The position numbers were made by a program, and so were the translations under genes. Shown here in pieces: positions 43,214 to 53,565 of a DNA stretch of 64,000 bases. Numbering within the stretch: position 1 is the stretch's first letter; the number at the start of each line of letters is the position of its first letter. This DNA is from Sulfurimonas hongkongensis (GTDB lineage Bacteria; Campylobacterota; Campylobacteria; Campylobacterales; Sulfurimonadaceae). Below the pieces are notes generated by a model that saw only the letters and a list, made by a program, of their open reading frames with translations, was not told the origin of the DNA and did no database searches. The stretch lies in NCBI RefSeq assembly GCF_000445475.1, contig NZ_AUPZ01000002.1:1-64000 (forward strand), read 5' to 3'.

Positions 43214-43782
43214 AAAACATCTTTAGTGCTTGGTATTCCAACTCTATCATTTTTAGCTATTGCTCTTCTTATGGCAACAGCTAGAGCTTTAAAAGAAGCT
43301 TCTATAATATGGTGTCTGTTTTTTCCTCTAAGAGTTATGATATGAGCACTAATTCTTGAGTTGAGAACAAATGCCCTAAAAAACTCTTCTACTAGCTCAC
43401 TATCAAAGCTACCAACCTTACCAGCAACACTTGATTCATAAACTAAAAATGGTCTGTTGCTCAAATCTAAGTCACAAGATACACAAGCTTCATCCATCAC
43501 TATATTTGCACTACCAAATCTCTCAACATTTTCAACTGGATACAAGACATCTGCTACTAAAGAGCCCAAAACTATACCAATATCCTCAACGCTGTGATGG
43601 TCATCAATATGATTATCGCCCTTACATCTGATATCAAGGTCAATAAGTGAGTGCTTTGAAAAACTCTCTAACATATGATCTAAAAAACCAACTCCTGTAT
43701 CTATGTTGCTCTTGCCATTGCCATATAACTCTAGTGAGATAGTGATATCTGTCTCTTTTGTTTTTCTACTTTTACTTATCAT
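43210..43782 (-). CDS. hisB: Imidazoleglycerol-phosphate dehydratase
   Basis: This 190-residue monofunctional histidine-biosynthesis enzyme (step 6) has the metal-binding motifs GFLDHML, DDHHSVEDIG and NRHHIIEASFKALA, the His-rich pairs of the family. It lacks the phosphatase half found in E. coli HisB. It overlaps kdsC by four bases and follows rlpA after 2 bp. Confidence 0.95.
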   Translation of the reverse strand: MISKSRKTKETDITISLELYGNGKSNIDTGVGFLDHMLESFSKHSLIDLDIRCKGDNHIDDHHSVEDIGIVLGSLVADVLYPVENVERFGSANIVMDEACVSCDLDLSNRPFLVYESSVAGKVGSFDSELVEEFFRAFVLNSRISAHIITLRGKNRHHIIEASFKALAVAIRRAIAKNDRVGIPSTKDVL

Positions 43783-43784
43783 CT

Positions 43785-44597
43785 CTAATCCTCTCTTACG
43801 ATAAAGGCATTTTTGAAATGCCCTTGTGCTTTGTAGTCTCTTGCTTCTTGCTCACTTTTAAAGCCTTTTAGCCAAACTTTAAAGAGTCTTCCTCTATCAC
43901 TCTCTACATCTTTTATGATAGTTCTATAACCATCTGTATTATCGTGCATCTCTTGCATCTTAAGAGCACCTTCAATTCTTGAAAATGATGCAATTTGAAG
44001 GGCAAACTCACTAATGATCTCTTTTTGAGGAAGTTTTTTAAGCTCTTTTTTACTTGGAATTTTCTTTTTGCCTTTAGCTTCAAAACCTAATATCTCTAGC
44101 TTTACAGGTGCTGTTCCAGCTGCTATCATATCTATCTTTGAAGCACCTGTTTTTGATAGGTCAATGATTCTATTATCTACAAAAGGGCCTCTATCATTAA
44201 TCCTCACAACTATGGACTTACCATTTGTTTTGTTTGTAACTTTTACTATAGTGTTCATCGGCAATGTTTTATGAGCAGCTGTCATATCGTACATGTTGTA
44301 TATTTCACCGTTTGAAGTATGTTTACCGTGAAATTTTGGTCCATACCAGCTAGCTCTACCATCAAATCTATCTCCAACACTCACAACAGTTGGATAGTAC
44401 CTTATACCTCTAATGACGTAAGGCCTCATAGTTGGATGCGAATATGTTTTTTTATCCATCACAGAGCTGTGGCGGGCTCTGTCTGAAGAGTAGTGTTTTG
44501 TAGGAGTTTGTGGGCTATAGACTCTTTGACCTCTAGTGCTACATGCAGTAAAAAATAAGACCAAAAAAACAAGTACAATAGATAAGAATCTATTCAT
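43785..44597 (-). CDS. rlpA: Septal ring lytic transglycosylase RlpA-like lipoprotein
   Basis: This 270-residue protein has a signal peptide with lipobox LFFTAC (Cys19). A double-psi beta-barrel at about 75-170 follows ([39 protein letters not shown] with the catalytic Asp). A C-terminal SPOR domain (about 190-268, [19 protein letters not shown]) binds denuded glycan at the division site. Confidence 0.92.
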   Translation of the reverse strand: MNRFLSIVLVFLVLFFTACSTRGQRVYSPQTPTKHYSSDRARHSSVMDKKTYSHPTMRPYVIRGIRYYPTVVSVGDRFDGRASWYGPKFHGKHTSNGEIYNMYDMTAAHKTLPMNTIVKVTNKTNGKSIVVRINDRGPFVDNRIIDLSKTGASKIDMIAAGTAPVKLEILGFEAKGKKKIPSKKELKKLPQKEIISEFALQIASFSRIEGALKMQEMHDNTDGYRTIIKDVESDRGRLFKVWLKGFKSEQEARDYKAQGHFKNAFIVRED

Positions 44598-45819
44598 TTA
44601 TCTTTAACCTATCACCTATTTTTATAAAGCTACTGTTTAGATGATTTTGAAGTTTTAGGCTTTGTACACTAACTTTATAAGCTTTAGAGATAGACTCTAG
44701 CGTATCTCCTGCCTTTACCATATAGTAGTGTTGCGAAGATGTTTTTTTATTTTTATTATTTGACTCTATTGGGATTATGAGTTTTTGTTTTAGACTCAAT
44801 CTATATGATTTTAGATTGTTAAAATCTTTTATAACTTTGTATGAAACTCCATATTTTGCACCTATTGCAGAGAGGTTATCTCCCCTTTTTACTACATGAA
44901 CTTTGTAGATGTTTTTCATAGGTTCAGGTTTGTATTTTTGTTTAAACTCATTTAATTTTATATATGGAATATAGATATCATAACTTGAAGCATAAGGTGG
45001 AACAAAGTCATATTTTAGTTGACGATTTAGTTTTTTAAGCTCTGCTAATGGGATACCCACTATCTTTGAGAGTCTTTTTATAGAGTCGCCACTTGAGAGT
45101 TGCACAGTCGAGATAGAGTAAGCATTTGCACGATTTAGTAGATGCTCATACTCACTGTTCATTAAAAACTGCTCATCATAACCTATCATAGCAAGGGCTA
45201 CTATCTTTCTTATATAAAACCTACTTTCTCTTGGAATATATCTCTTTTTAGGATCAAGTAAAACAGCTAGTTCATCACTCCCAGCTCTTTTTATCGCTTT
45301 GCTTAATCTTCCACCTCCACAGTTATAAGCAATAGCTGCTAAATACCACTTGCCAAATCTCTTATGCAAGTGAGAGAGGTATTTTGCAGCAGCCTCAGTT
45401 GACTTTATAAGGTCACGTCTCTCATCAACATATTCATCAATTCTTAAACCATAAAGTTTTCCAGTTTGTGGCATAAACTGCCAAAGTCCAGAAGCTCTTT
45501 TTGGAGAGTATGCACGAGTGGAGAAATTTGATTCAGCCATAGCAAGATATAAAAATTCTGCTGGAACTCCATGTTTAGTTAAGATACTTTTGATCGAGGG
45601 GATAAAAGTATATGCCTCATCCATTGCTTTAAAAAAGTGCTTGTTTTTATCAATGTTTAGCTTTTGAGCTTTCATCTTATTCATGATAGGATCATAAAGA
45701 AATGAAGCCTCTATATCAAAAGACTCTAAGAGGGCTACCTCTTTATTATGGTTAAAAACATATGTTAAGTTCGCACTTAGAAGGATTGGTAAAAGCAGTA
45801 ATAGAAAAAATTTCATCAT
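44590..45819 (-). CDS. mltD: Membrane-bound lytic murein transglycosylase D-like, two LysM domains
   Basis: This 409-residue protein has a signal peptide, then an SLT domain ([20 protein letters not shown] with catalytic Glu, [16 protein letters not shown]). Two C-terminal LysM repeats bind peptidoglycan ([19 protein letters not shown] near 310; [19 protein letters not shown] near 366). It overlaps rlpA by 8 bp. Confidence 0.92.
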   Translation of the reverse strand: MMKFFLLLLLPILLSANLTYVFNHNKEVALLESFDIEASFLYDPIMNKMKAQKLNIDKNKHFFKAMDEAYTFIPSIKSILTKHGVPAEFLYLAMAESNFSTRAYSPKRASGLWQFMPQTGKLYGLRIDEYVDERRDLIKSTEAAAKYLSHLHKRFGKWYLAAIAYNCGGGRLSKAIKRAGSDELAVLLDPKKRYIPRESRFYIRKIVALAMIGYDEQFLMNSEYEHLLNRANAYSISTVQLSSGDSIKRLSKIVGIPLAELKKLNRQLKYDFVPPYASSYDIYIPYIKLNEFKQKYKPEPMKNIYKVHVVKRGDNLSAIGAKYGVSYKVIKDFNNLKSYRLSLKQKLIIPIESNNKNKKTSSQHYYMVKAGDTLESISKAYKVSVQSLKLQNHLNSSFIKIGDRLKINE

Positions 45820-45873
45820 TGATTACTCTGATTTTAAATTTAAAGCCTCGATTTTATCTAAAAAAAGATTAAA

Positions 45874-46650
45874 TTAGCGTAAAGTAAAGAGTTTTAGGGC
45901 ATTTTGCGTAGTTAGCTCTTTTATGTCTTGAAGTGGTGTATCTAAGAGTTCAGAGATCTTTTGTGCTATCAACGTTGTATATAGTGGTTCATTTCTCTCT
46001 CCACGGTGTGGCGAGGGAGTTAAGTATGGTCCATCTGTCTCTATAAGAAGCTTTTCTTTTGGGATTTTAGCTAAGACATTTACTAGTTTTTTTGCATTTT
46101 TAAAAGTCAAAACTCCACCGATACCAAAGTAAAAACCCTCTTTTGCTAAAGAGAGCAACTCTTCATCAGCATTGTAACAATGAAGTACCCCACCAACTTC
46201 TCTTGCATTAAGTTCTAAAAGAATCTCTTTTGAGTCTCTAGAGGCATTTCTTATATGAATTATCAGAGGTTTTTTATATTTTTTTGCAAGTTCTATTTGA
46301 GCCTTAAAGACTCTTTTTTGCTCCTCTTTTTCTTTAAGTTTTTCTTCATCACTTCCCTCAAGTCTAAAATAATCAAGCCCACACTCTCCAATGGCCACAC
46401 ACTTTTCATGTCCAATATATTTTTCAAAATCAAGCTCATGAAATGATGCCATATCGTAAGGATGTACACCTACAGCAAAGTAAACATCACTATTTTTTTC
46501 TACTATTTCTAATGTTCTCTTTAGTGTAGACGGATCCGCTCCTGGGATGATAAATCTCTTTACTTTAGCAACTCTTGCTCTATTTAAAACTTCATCTAAG
46601 TCATCTTTGTATCTATCGTGATCTAAGTGTATATGTGTATCTATTATCAT
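45874..46650 (-). CDS. tatD: TatD-family metal-dependent DNase
   Basis: This 258-residue TIM-barrel hydrolase has DTHIHLDHDRY (metal His pair), AIGECGLDYFR, PLIIHIRNA, GVLHCYN and LIETDGPYLTPSP, all TatD signatures. It is implicated in DNA repair and 3'-5' exonuclease activity, not in Tat secretion. It precedes mltD in the operon. Confidence 0.94.
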   Translation of the reverse strand: MIIDTHIHLDHDRYKDDLDEVLNRARVAKVKRFIIPGADPSTLKRTLEIVEKNSDVYFAVGVHPYDMASFHELDFEKYIGHEKCVAIGECGLDYFRLEGSDEEKLKEKEEQKRVFKAQIELAKKYKKPLIIHIRNASRDSKEILLELNAREVGGVLHCYNADEELLSLAKEGFYFGIGGVLTFKNAKKLVNVLAKIPKEKLLIETDGPYLTPSPHRGERNEPLYTTLIAQKISELLDTPLQDIKELTTQNALKLFTLR

Positions 46651-46653
46651 TTT

Positions 46654-48213
46654 TTACCTTTTTCTCTCTTGTTCAGCACATCTGCTTACTTCTAAAAGCT
46701 CTTTTGCAAAGTTTTTAGCCTCAACTGATATACTCTCACCACTTATAATCCTTGCTATCTCATCTACTCTCTCATTGAAACTAAGCTCTTTTACCTTAGA
46801 TTCATCATCCTCTTTATATATGAAAAAGTGCTGTTCTCCCATGGAAGTTAGTTGTGGTTGATGCGAGATTACAAAGATTTGAAAATGCTTTGAGAGTTGT
46901 CTTAAAACTTTTGCAACGCTCATTGACTCTTCTCCGCTAAGATTTGCGTCTATCTCGTCGAGCATTAAGACTCCACCATTTTTATGCATAAACTCAGACT
47001 TTAAAGCTAAAATGGCGAGTCTTAATCTGTTAAACTCTCCTGTACTTACCTTTTGAAGCTCTGTGCTATTTAATTTTATCTCAATTTTGTCTTGACCATT
47101 AAGATTAAGAGTGCATCTACTAAGAGTAACTTGTGCATCTCTTAGATAAAGCTCTTTTAAATACCTATTTAAATCTTTCTCAAACTTGTCTATTTGAGCC
47201 TCTCTTAGCCCAGATATAGCCTCGGCCAAACTCTCTATCTTTTTTTTTAAACTTATCTCTTGTTTTGTCAGCTCTTCTTTGTTTATCTCAATATTTTCAT
47301 ACCTTTGCAACTCTAAAACTTTTTGCTCTTTATATTCTAAGGCTTCTTCTATACTTCCATACCTTTTTTTTAGCCAACTAATCTCTTCTATACGGTTTAA
47401 AACCTCTTCAATATCAACATCATCAAGCTCGTTAAACCTTGCCTCTGCACTATCAAAAATAGCTCTTAACTCATTCATAGCATCATCAAAAGATGAGCTA
47501 TTATTATCAAGCAGGTTTAGAGTTGAGCTAACAAAGTTTTCACTCTCAAAAATGGCACTCGCTTTTGCTATGCTCTCTTGAAGCTTCTCTTTTTTTGAGA
47601 GATCTTTTTTTATCCTAAGCAGTTCTTCATCTTCTGCTGGTTTTGGGTTTATTTCTTGAATTTTGTTTATCTCAAAAGTTGCAAACTCTTTTAATTCTAC
47701 TATTCTTTTCTCTTCTTCTTCTATATTGTCCAGCTCAGCTCTTACTTGTGAGTGCATCAAAAAAGAGTCTTTGTAGCTTTTTTTTAGGTTCTCTATCTCT
47801 TTTGAGTTCTTCTTTATCCTTGAGTCTAAGATAGATAGCAAATTTGCATCTTCAAAATCACTATAATCTTTTAGACTTAAGTGTCTTAAATAGCTAAAAC
47901 TTAAGTTAGATATCGCTTTTTTAGAGAGGCTTTGATTGTTTATAAAGTATCTTGCTTTTTCTCTTTTTATCTGTTTAAAGATATTTATCTCTTCATTTTC
48001 TATGCCAAAGTCATCCATCTCAAGATGCCAGTTCACACTTGACTCACATAGAGATGCCTCGCAACTCTCAACCCCAAAAGATGAGAGGATTGCCTTCATA
48101 AGGATTGATTTTCCACTTCCACTAGGACCGCTAAAGACTATAAGTCCTCCAGCTGTATTTAGCTCAACTTTTTTAAAACTAAGATAATCTTTTAGATAAA
48201 ATCTCTCTATCAT
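46654..48213 (-). CDS. recN: DNA repair protein RecN
   Basis: This 519-residue SMC-like ATPase has Walker A GPSGSGKSILMKAIL (residues 29-43), long coiled coils in the middle, ABC signature STGEFNRLRLAI and Walker B VLMLDEIDANLSG. It acts in double-strand break repair. It is slightly shorter than E. coli RecN, as usual in this phylum. It overlaps nadK by four bases. Confidence 0.92.
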   Translation of the reverse strand: MIERFYLKDYLSFKKVELNTAGGLIVFSGPSGSGKSILMKAILSSFGVESCEASLCESSVNWHLEMDDFGIENEEINIFKQIKREKARYFINNQSLSKKAISNLSFSYLRHLSLKDYSDFEDANLLSILDSRIKKNSKEIENLKKSYKDSFLMHSQVRAELDNIEEEEKRIVELKEFATFEINKIQEINPKPAEDEELLRIKKDLSKKEKLQESIAKASAIFESENFVSSTLNLLDNNSSSFDDAMNELRAIFDSAEARFNELDDVDIEEVLNRIEEISWLKKRYGSIEEALEYKEQKVLELQRYENIEINKEELTKQEISLKKKIESLAEAISGLREAQIDKFEKDLNRYLKELYLRDAQVTLSRCTLNLNGQDKIEIKLNSTELQKVSTGEFNRLRLAILALKSEFMHKNGGVLMLDEIDANLSGEESMSVAKVLRQLSKHFQIFVISHQPQLTSMGEQHFFIYKEDDESKVKELSFNERVDEIARIISGESISVEAKNFAKELLEVSRCAEQERKR

Positions 48214-49109
48214 CTATGATCTCCCCAACCCAATTTTTGTTTTAAAACCTCAAAGTAGTTAAACTCCTCTCTATGAATGAGTTTTGCCTTTGCAGATGCT
48301 AGTCTTATATGTACGCTATCACCCTGCTCTATCTCATGCATATCTTGACCATCTATAATGACTAAGGCCTTGTTTTGTGGTGTTTTCATCTCTATAGAAA
48401 ACTTTCCAGGCAGTACTACTGGTCTTTGACTAAGTGAGTGTGCAGAGATTGGTGTAAGTGCAAAAACTTCTGTTAGAGGGAAGATTACAGGACCTCCACA
48501 AGAGAGGTTATAGGCAGTTGAGCCTGTTGGAGTTGAGACTACTACTCCATCTCCATAGTAGGTGTTAAATGGTTTTGCATCTACAAGAGTTTCAATATGA
48601 ATCATATTTGAGATAGTTGAGCGAGTTAGAACCATATCATTAAAAGCATTAGTCTCTAGTTCCTTGTTTTTACCAACTATTTTTACCTCTAAAACTGATC
48701 TCTCATCAACTCTTACCTTATCCTGTGTCATTTTATGCACAAACTCATCGAGTTCATCTAAGTTTACATCTGCTAAAAAACCTAGACTTCCAGCATAGAC
48801 TCCTAAAACAGGTATCCCAAATTTAAAAGAGCGTCTGACTGCCGAGATGAGAGTACCATCTCCACCTAGAGTTACGATGGCATCCACATGTTGACACATT
48901 GCTTCAAACTCCATTCCCATAACATCAATCATACCAGCACTAATGCTATCTACATATACATTGATATTGTGTTTTTTAAAAATCTTCTCTAACTTGTAGT
49001 AACTGCTCTTTAGTTCAGGTGTTGATGGCCGCAGTAGTACGCCAATCTTTTTTATGCTACTTGTTTGCAAATTTAACTCTTTATTGAAAATATTTGTTTG
49101 ATTATACAC
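48210..49109 (-). CDS. nadK: NAD kinase
   Basis: This 299-residue enzyme phosphorylates NAD to NADP, with GGDGTLIS, GSLGFLADV, DGVVVSTPTGSTAYNLSCGGP and PISAHSLSQRPVVL. The longest start is GTG at 49109, but codons 2-3 (TATAAT) look exactly like a reverse-strand -10 box. TTG at 49070, preceded by AAAGAG, may be the real start. Confidence 0.92.
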   Translation of the reverse strand: MYNQTNIFNKELNLQTSSIKKIGVLLRPSTPELKSSYYKLEKIFKKHNINVYVDSISAGMIDVMGMEFEAMCQHVDAIVTLGGDGTLISAVRRSFKFGIPVLGVYAGSLGFLADVNLDELDEFVHKMTQDKVRVDERSVLEVKIVGKNKELETNAFNDMVLTRSTISNMIHIETLVDAKPFNTYYGDGVVVSTPTGSTAYNLSCGGPVIFPLTEVFALTPISAHSLSQRPVVLPGKFSIEMKTPQNKALVIIDGQDMHEIEQGDSVHIRLASAKAKLIHREEFNYFEVLKQKLGWGDHR

Positions 49110-49174
49110 TTTTGATATTAAAATTAAAGGGCTTAATTATATTATTATTTCTGCCAATTTAAGATTGATTGATA

Positions 49175-49180
49175 TATAAT
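49175..49180 (+). promoter_or_regulatory. -10 box of wrbA
   Basis: TATAAT 32 bp upstream of the wrbA ATG, in the divergent nadK-wrbA spacer. Confidence 0.6.
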
Positions 49181-49212
49181 ACCTAAAATAGCGCAAGCGA
49201 AGGGGTTTTTTT

Positions 49213-49824
49213 ATGAAGATATTAGTCGTTTATTATTCAATGTACGGGCATGTTTATAAATTAGCACAAGCAGTTATAGAGGGAATTGAGTCAGTTGAAA
49301 ATGTTGAAGTTGTGCTTTGCAGGGTTCCTGAGACTCTTCCTCAAGAAGTACTAGAAAAAATGGGTGCAGTTGAAGCACAAAAACAGCAAGCTCATATACC
49401 TATATGTAGTGTAGAAGAGCTAGGTAATGCTGATGCGATCATCTTTGGAACGCCAACTCGTTTTGGCAATATGTGTGCTCAGATGCGGCAGTTTCTTGAT
49501 GCTACTGGTGGGTTGTGGGCAAAAGGTGCTCTTGTAGGAAAAGTTGGAAGCGTCTTTACAAGTTCAAACACGCAACATGGTGGTCAAGAATCTACTATTC
49601 TTAGTTTTCACACTACCCTTTTGCATCATGGTATGGTGATTGTTGGTCTTCCATATACTTTTAAAGGACAGAGCACTATGGATGAAATCAGTGGTTGCTC
49701 CCCATACGGTGCATCTACTATTGCAGGTTCTGATGGAAGTTTTTATCCAAGTAAAAACGAGCTTGCAGGAGCATATTTTCAGGGAAAACATGTTGCACAA
49801 ATAGCAAAGAAACTTATGTCCTAA
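49213..49824 (+). CDS. wrbA: NAD(P)H:quinone oxidoreductase, WrbA family flavoprotein
   Basis: This 203-residue flavodoxin-like FMN enzyme reduces quinones by two electrons and limits oxidative stress. It has [16 protein letters not shown] (FMN phosphate loop), [10 protein letters not shown] and [18 protein letters not shown], all typical of WrbA. AAGGGG lies upstream of the ATG. It is a single-gene unit with its own promoter. Confidence 0.93.
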   Translation: MKILVVYYSMYGHVYKLAQAVIEGIESVENVEVVLCRVPETLPQEVLEKMGAVEAQKQQAHIPICSVEELGNADAIIFGTPTRFGNMCAQMRQFLDATGGLWAKGALVGKVGSVFTSSNTQHGGQESTILSFHTTLLHHGMVIVGLPYTFKGQSTMDEISGCSPYGASTIAGSDGSFYPSKNELAGAYFQGKHVAQIAKKLMS

Positions 49825-49875
49825 ACAAAAACATCTATTAAAAACAAAATAATTGCCCGATAAGGCTATTTTGGT

Positions 49876-49881
49876 TATAAT
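49876..49881 (+). promoter_or_regulatory. -10 box of aspS
   Basis: TATAAT 30 bp upstream of the TTG start of aspS, with TATAGGA as the ribosome binding site. Confidence 0.6.
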
Positions 49882-49910
49882 CGCGAAAATTTTATATAGG
49901 ACTCTATATT

Positions 49911-51668
49911 TTGAGAACTCACTACTGTACAGATTTAAATGAAGAAAATGTAGGACAAGAGGTTGTTCTAACTGGTTGGGCAAATAGTTATCGCGATCAT
50001 GGCGGGATTATATTTATTGACCTTCGTGATAAAACAGGACTTATTCAACTAACTTGCGACCCAGAAGATAGCTTAGATGCACATAGAGTTGCTGATGGAG
50101 TTAGAGATGAATATGTTTTAATAGCAAAAGGTGTTGTTAGACTTCGCGGAGAGGGATTGACAAATCCTAAACTTAAAACTGGTGCTATTGAGATTATAGT
50201 AAAAGAGCTAAAGATTGAAAACAAAAGTGCGGCTACTCCTTTTGTGATTGGTGATAGCAGTGTTGGAGAAGAGACACGTCTAAAGTATCGCTATTTAGAG
50301 CTTCGTGACCCATCAATGTATGAAACCTTTCGTCTTCGTTCAAAAGCAGCAATTGCGGCAAGAAATACTCTTGATGCAAATGGCTTTTTAGAAGTTGAAA
50401 CTCCAATCCTTACAAAATCAACTCCAGAGGGTGCAAGAGACTATCTTGTTCCATCTCGTGTTCATAGCGGAGAGTTTTACGCACTTCCACAATCACCACA
50501 ACTCTTTAAACAACTCTTGATGGTTGGCGGATTTGACCGCTACTTCCAAATAGCAAAGTGTTTCCGTGATGAGGACTTAAGAGCAGACCGTCAACCTGAG
50601 TTTACTCAAATAGATGTTGAGATGAGTTTTTGTGACCAAGAAGATGTTATAAAAGTTGCGGAGGACTTACTACAGGCAATGTTTAAAGCTTGTAATATCG
50701 AAGTAAACACTCCGTTTAACCGCATAACTTACAACGATGCTATGGAACTTTATGGTTCAGATAAGCCAGATATGAGATATGACCTTAAAATGGTAGATGT
50801 TATCGATATATTCGAGAGATGTGACAATGAAATCTTTACAAAGATAGCTAAAAAACCACATACAAACCGCATAAAAGCTCTTAAAGTTCCAGGTGCTGAC
50901 TTAGTATTTTCAAAAAGAGAGATGAAAGGTTTTGAAGACTTTGTAAGAGAGTTTGGTGCTGGGGGTTTAGGTTACTTTCAGATGAAAGAAGATGGACTAA
51001 AAGGTCCACTTACAAAATTCTTTGGCGAAGATGATATAAACCTTATCATAGCAAGAACCGAGCTTCAAGTAGGCGATGTAATCTTCTTTGGTGCTGGAGA
51101 TAAAAAGACCGTTTGGGACTATATGGGAAGACTTAGAAACTATATAGCTGAGCATGAAAAAATGAACTTAGCGGACCCAGATGCTTATGAGTTTGTTTGG
51201 GTAGTTGACTTCCCAATGTTTGAGATAGAAGATGGAAGAGTAAAAGCTCTGCATCATCCTTTTACTCAACCTAAAGATACAGACAAAGATGATATCGAAG
51301 ATATAGAGTCTATAGCTTACGATATAGTCTTAAATGGTACCGAACTAGGTGGTGGATCTATTCGTATACATAAGCAAGATGTTCAAGAAGAGGTATTTAA
51401 ACTTCTAGGCATAGATGAAGAAGAGGCGGCTGAGAAATTTGGTTTCTTACTTGACGCTCTAAAGTTTGGTGCGCCTCCACATGGCGGTTTTGCACTAGGA
51501 TTTGACAGAATTATGATGCTAATTAGTAAAAAATCAAGCATCCGCGATGTTATAGCATTTCCAAAGACTCAGAGAGCTTCTTGTGTGCTTACAAAAGCAC
51601 CAAGTGCAGTTGACAACAACCAACTTAGAGATCTTCACATCAGATTAAGAGATAAGCCTTTAAAATAG
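49911..51668 (+). CDS. aspS: Aspartyl-tRNA synthetase
   Basis: This 585-residue bacterial-type class II synthetase starts at TTG. It has the N-terminal OB fold ([22 protein letters not shown]), motif 2 ([19 protein letters not shown]), the GAD insertion domain and motif 3 ([12 protein letters not shown]). In Campylobacterota this enzyme is usually non-discriminating and also makes Asp-tRNA-Asn for GatCAB; that is family knowledge, not visible here. Confidence 0.95.
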   Translation: MRTHYCTDLNEENVGQEVVLTGWANSYRDHGGIIFIDLRDKTGLIQLTCDPEDSLDAHRVADGVRDEYVLIAKGVVRLRGEGLTNPKLKTGAIEIIVKELKIENKSAATPFVIGDSSVGEETRLKYRYLELRDPSMYETFRLRSKAAIAARNTLDANGFLEVETPILTKSTPEGARDYLVPSRVHSGEFYALPQSPQLFKQLLMVGGFDRYFQIAKCFRDEDLRADRQPEFTQIDVEMSFCDQEDVIKVAEDLLQAMFKACNIEVNTPFNRITYNDAMELYGSDKPDMRYDLKMVDVIDIFERCDNEIFTKIAKKPHTNRIKALKVPGADLVFSKREMKGFEDFVREFGAGGLGYFQMKEDGLKGPLTKFFGEDDINLIIARTELQVGDVIFFGAGDKKTVWDYMGRLRNYIAEHEKMNLADPDAYEFVWVVDFPMFEIEDGRVKALHHPFTQPKDTDKDDIEDIESIAYDIVLNGTELGGGSIRIHKQDVQEEVFKLLGIDEEEAAEKFGFLLDALKFGAPPHGGFALGFDRIMMLISKKSSIRDVIAFPKTQRASCVLTKAPSAVDNNQLRDLHIRLRDKPLK

Positions 51669-51672
51669 TCCC

Positions 51673-51744
51673 GTAAAGGAAAGTAATTTCCTTTACTCCG
51701 CTAAAGCCGCTAAGGCTACTGAAGCTAACTTTTGTAAAAGTTAG
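51673..51744 (+). repeat. Hairpin cluster between aspS and adk
   Basis: A perfect 10-bp stem with GTAA loop (51673-51682 with 51687-51696) and a perfect 9-bp stem with two-base loop (51725-51733 with 51736-51744) are present. A weak AGCC...GGCT stem lies between them. None has a T-tract, so they look like 3' stabilisers or processing sites. Confidence 0.65.
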
Positions 51745-51767
51745 ATCAAAACTTCAAGGATTTATTT

Positions 51768-52337
51768 TTGAAAAAACTATTTTTGATTATCGGCGCACCA
51801 GGTTCTGGAAAGACTACAGATGCTCAGCTTATTGCAGAGGCTAACAGTAACATTACTCACTACTCTACAGGCGATCTGCTTAGAGATGAAGTAGCGAGTG
51901 GCAGTGAGCTTGGTTTAGAGATAGATAGTTACATCTCAAAAGGTCTTATAGTTCCCATAGGTATTGCCATAAAAACTATCACAAACGCTATAAAAAATGC
52001 TCCTACAGAGATTATTATTATAGATGGTTATCCTAGAAGTATGGAGCAGCTTGAAGCTCTTGATGAGTACTTAAAGAGTGATGATTTACTTCAACTTGTG
52101 AGTGTTATAGAGGTAAAAGTAAGCAAGCAGACTGCAAAAGATAGAGTTTTAGGTCGTGCTCGCGGTGTTGATGATAACACAGAAGTATTTGATAATCGTT
52201 TAAAAATTTACACCGAACCACTAGCTGAGATTCAAGCTTTTTACGCCTCAAAAAATCTCTTAAGAGTTGTTGATGGTGAAAGAGAGATAGAGGCGATAGT
52301 AAGTGAAATGGAATCTTTTATAAAGTCTCAAGTGTGA
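51768..52337 (+). CDS. adk: Adenylate kinase
   Basis: This 189-residue short-form enzyme (no lid zinc domain) has P-loop GAPGSGKTT, STGDLLRDEV, DGYPRSMEQ and GRARGVDDN. It starts at TTG after AAGGA. It balances AMP/ADP/ATP. It overlaps the convergent MOSC gene by 10 bp. The aspS-adk order is as in Campylobacter. Confidence 0.95.
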   Translation: MKKLFLIIGAPGSGKTTDAQLIAEANSNITHYSTGDLLRDEVASGSELGLEIDSYISKGLIVPIGIAIKTITNAIKNAPTEIIIIDGYPRSMEQLEALDEYLKSDDLLQLVSVIEVKVSKQTAKDRVLGRARGVDDNTEVFDNRLKIYTEPLAEIQAFYASKNLLRVVDGEREIEAIVSEMESFIKSQV

Positions 52338-53029
52338 TAGTATGAGAATTGATCATCCCTATCTCTAAGCTCATATCTCTTAGCTAGAGATGCAAAGAAT
52401 GCCCTTCCTAAATCATCGCACAAAAGTGCTTCTTTAGTTGCTTCTTCATCGCTCATTGGATCTACGATAAGCTCATTTAGTTTAGCAATAGTAAGATTTT
52501 TATGAGCTCTTTTTTGTAAAATGACTTCATCTTCTTTTGAGATATAACCCTCTTTTAAAACTTTTGCATACCAACCAGTAAAACCATTAAGAAATACTAC
52601 TTTTGTCATATCTTTAATCTCTGTATGGGCACTTAGTTTCCAACAAGGTTGTCTAGGTTGAGTAATTTGTACTATACCCTGGCCTATCTTAAAAACATCG
52701 CCCACACAAACATCACTTTCAGATATTTCAGATAAAACTAGATTTTCTCCAAAAGATGCCACGCCGTGCATATCAAAACTACTATTGAAATATGAATTTA
52801 TTTTCTCATATGTAAGCGCACTAAATATAAAAAGAGCTTTATTTTTTCCACCATGATGGAGCGTGTCACCCTGCTCATCCTCACTAAAACCCACCTTTGT
52901 AAGATAGGCTTTTTGTGTTGGTTTTTTCTTAATGCCAGAGCTTAAAACTTCTCTTTTGTTATCTTGAAGATTTGAAATCTCAACATTTCCAACTTTTAGC
53001 TCTAAAACCTTAGTTATTACTTTTTCCAT
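52328..53029 (-). CDS. MOSC-domain protein (YiiM-like)
   Basis: This 233-residue protein has the MOSC core with HHGGKNKALFIFS, FGENLVLSEI and the conserved cysteine in QPRQPCWKL, which in relatives carries sulfur or contacts a molybdenum cofactor. A helical C-terminal extension follows (residues about 185-233). YiiM-type proteins reduce N-hydroxylated compounds; the activity here is unproven. Confidence 0.88.
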   Translation of the reverse strand: MEKVITKVLELKVGNVEISNLQDNKREVLSSGIKKKPTQKAYLTKVGFSEDEQGDTLHHGGKNKALFIFSALTYEKINSYFNSSFDMHGVASFGENLVLSEISESDVCVGDVFKIGQGIVQITQPRQPCWKLSAHTEIKDMTKVVFLNGFTGWYAKVLKEGYISKEDEVILQKRAHKNLTIAKLNELIVDPMSDEEATKEALLCDDLGRAFFASLAKRYELRDRDDQFSYYHT

Positions 53030-53037
53030 CTCTTTTT

Positions 53038-53322
53038 CTACTCTTGTAGAAAACCAAAATCATCTTCGTTGCCCTCTTGAGCCTCTAAGATGTCATCTAT
53101 AAGTTCTTTAGCTTCTTCTTCGTCCATATCGCCACTCTGTATGTCAACTAGTACCTCTTGCAAGTCTTCTTTAAACTCACGTAACTCTTCTATCTCCTCT
53201 TTTGCATCTTCGCTTGCAGACTTACTACCAGCTATCTCCTCGAAGATTTCGTCAAGTCTCTCATCTATATCTGGGATAACACTCTTTGTAAGCAGTTCTT
53301 CTAACTTTTGTATATGTGACAT
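53038..53322 (-). CDS. Small acidic helical protein (94 aa), unknown
   Basis: This protein is very acidic, with Glu/Asp clusters and heptad-like leucines (LDEIFEEIAG, EEIEELREFKEDLQEVL), so it is probably a soluble coiled coil. AAGGAAA lies upstream of the ATG. It ends 8 bp before the MOSC gene and is probably co-transcribed with it. No family is recognised. Confidence 0.72.
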   Translation of the reverse strand: MSHIQKLEELLTKSVIPDIDERLDEIFEEIAGSKSASEDAKEEIEELREFKEDLQEVLVDIQSGDMDEEEAKELIDDILEAQEGNEDDFGFLQE

Positions 53323-53430
53323 CTTTTTTCCTTAAATGAATTGTATAATAGTACTAAAATAATGCCAAATATGTTAACAATTCAATAGATTTTGTCGATA
53401 TAAATATATAATAAATCAAGGAATATTATC

Positions 53431-53556
53431 ATGTTAGTTTGGTTATTGGTATTTTTTTTGCTTATGATAGTGAGTTATACTATTTATAGGACTCTCTTTT
53501 GCATAAAAAAGATAGATTCTAAAAGTAGTAGCCAAAACTATATTTTTAAACTATAA
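53431..53556 (+). CDS. Possible 41-residue single-pass membrane protein
   Basis: The frame ATG 53431 to TAA 53556 encodes MLVWLLVFFLLMIVSYTIYR followed by a basic/polar tail (TLFCIKKIDSKSS...). AAGGA lies eight bases upstream. It ends 9 bp before the DUF6166-HTH gene, whose own ribosome site would be the AAGAGA between them, so the two could form a small operon. The length is near the noise level and the hydrophobic bias may be chance; moderate confidence only. Confidence 0.5.
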   Translation: MLVWLLVFFLLMIVSYTIYRTLFCIKKIDSKSSSQNYIFKL

Positions 53557-53565
53557 GAGATAATT

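Noticed and set aside
49098-49109. GTG at 49109 as a certain nadK start
   Set aside because: The codons after it form a consensus -10 box, so the start may be TTG 49070. The longer version is listed with that caveat.
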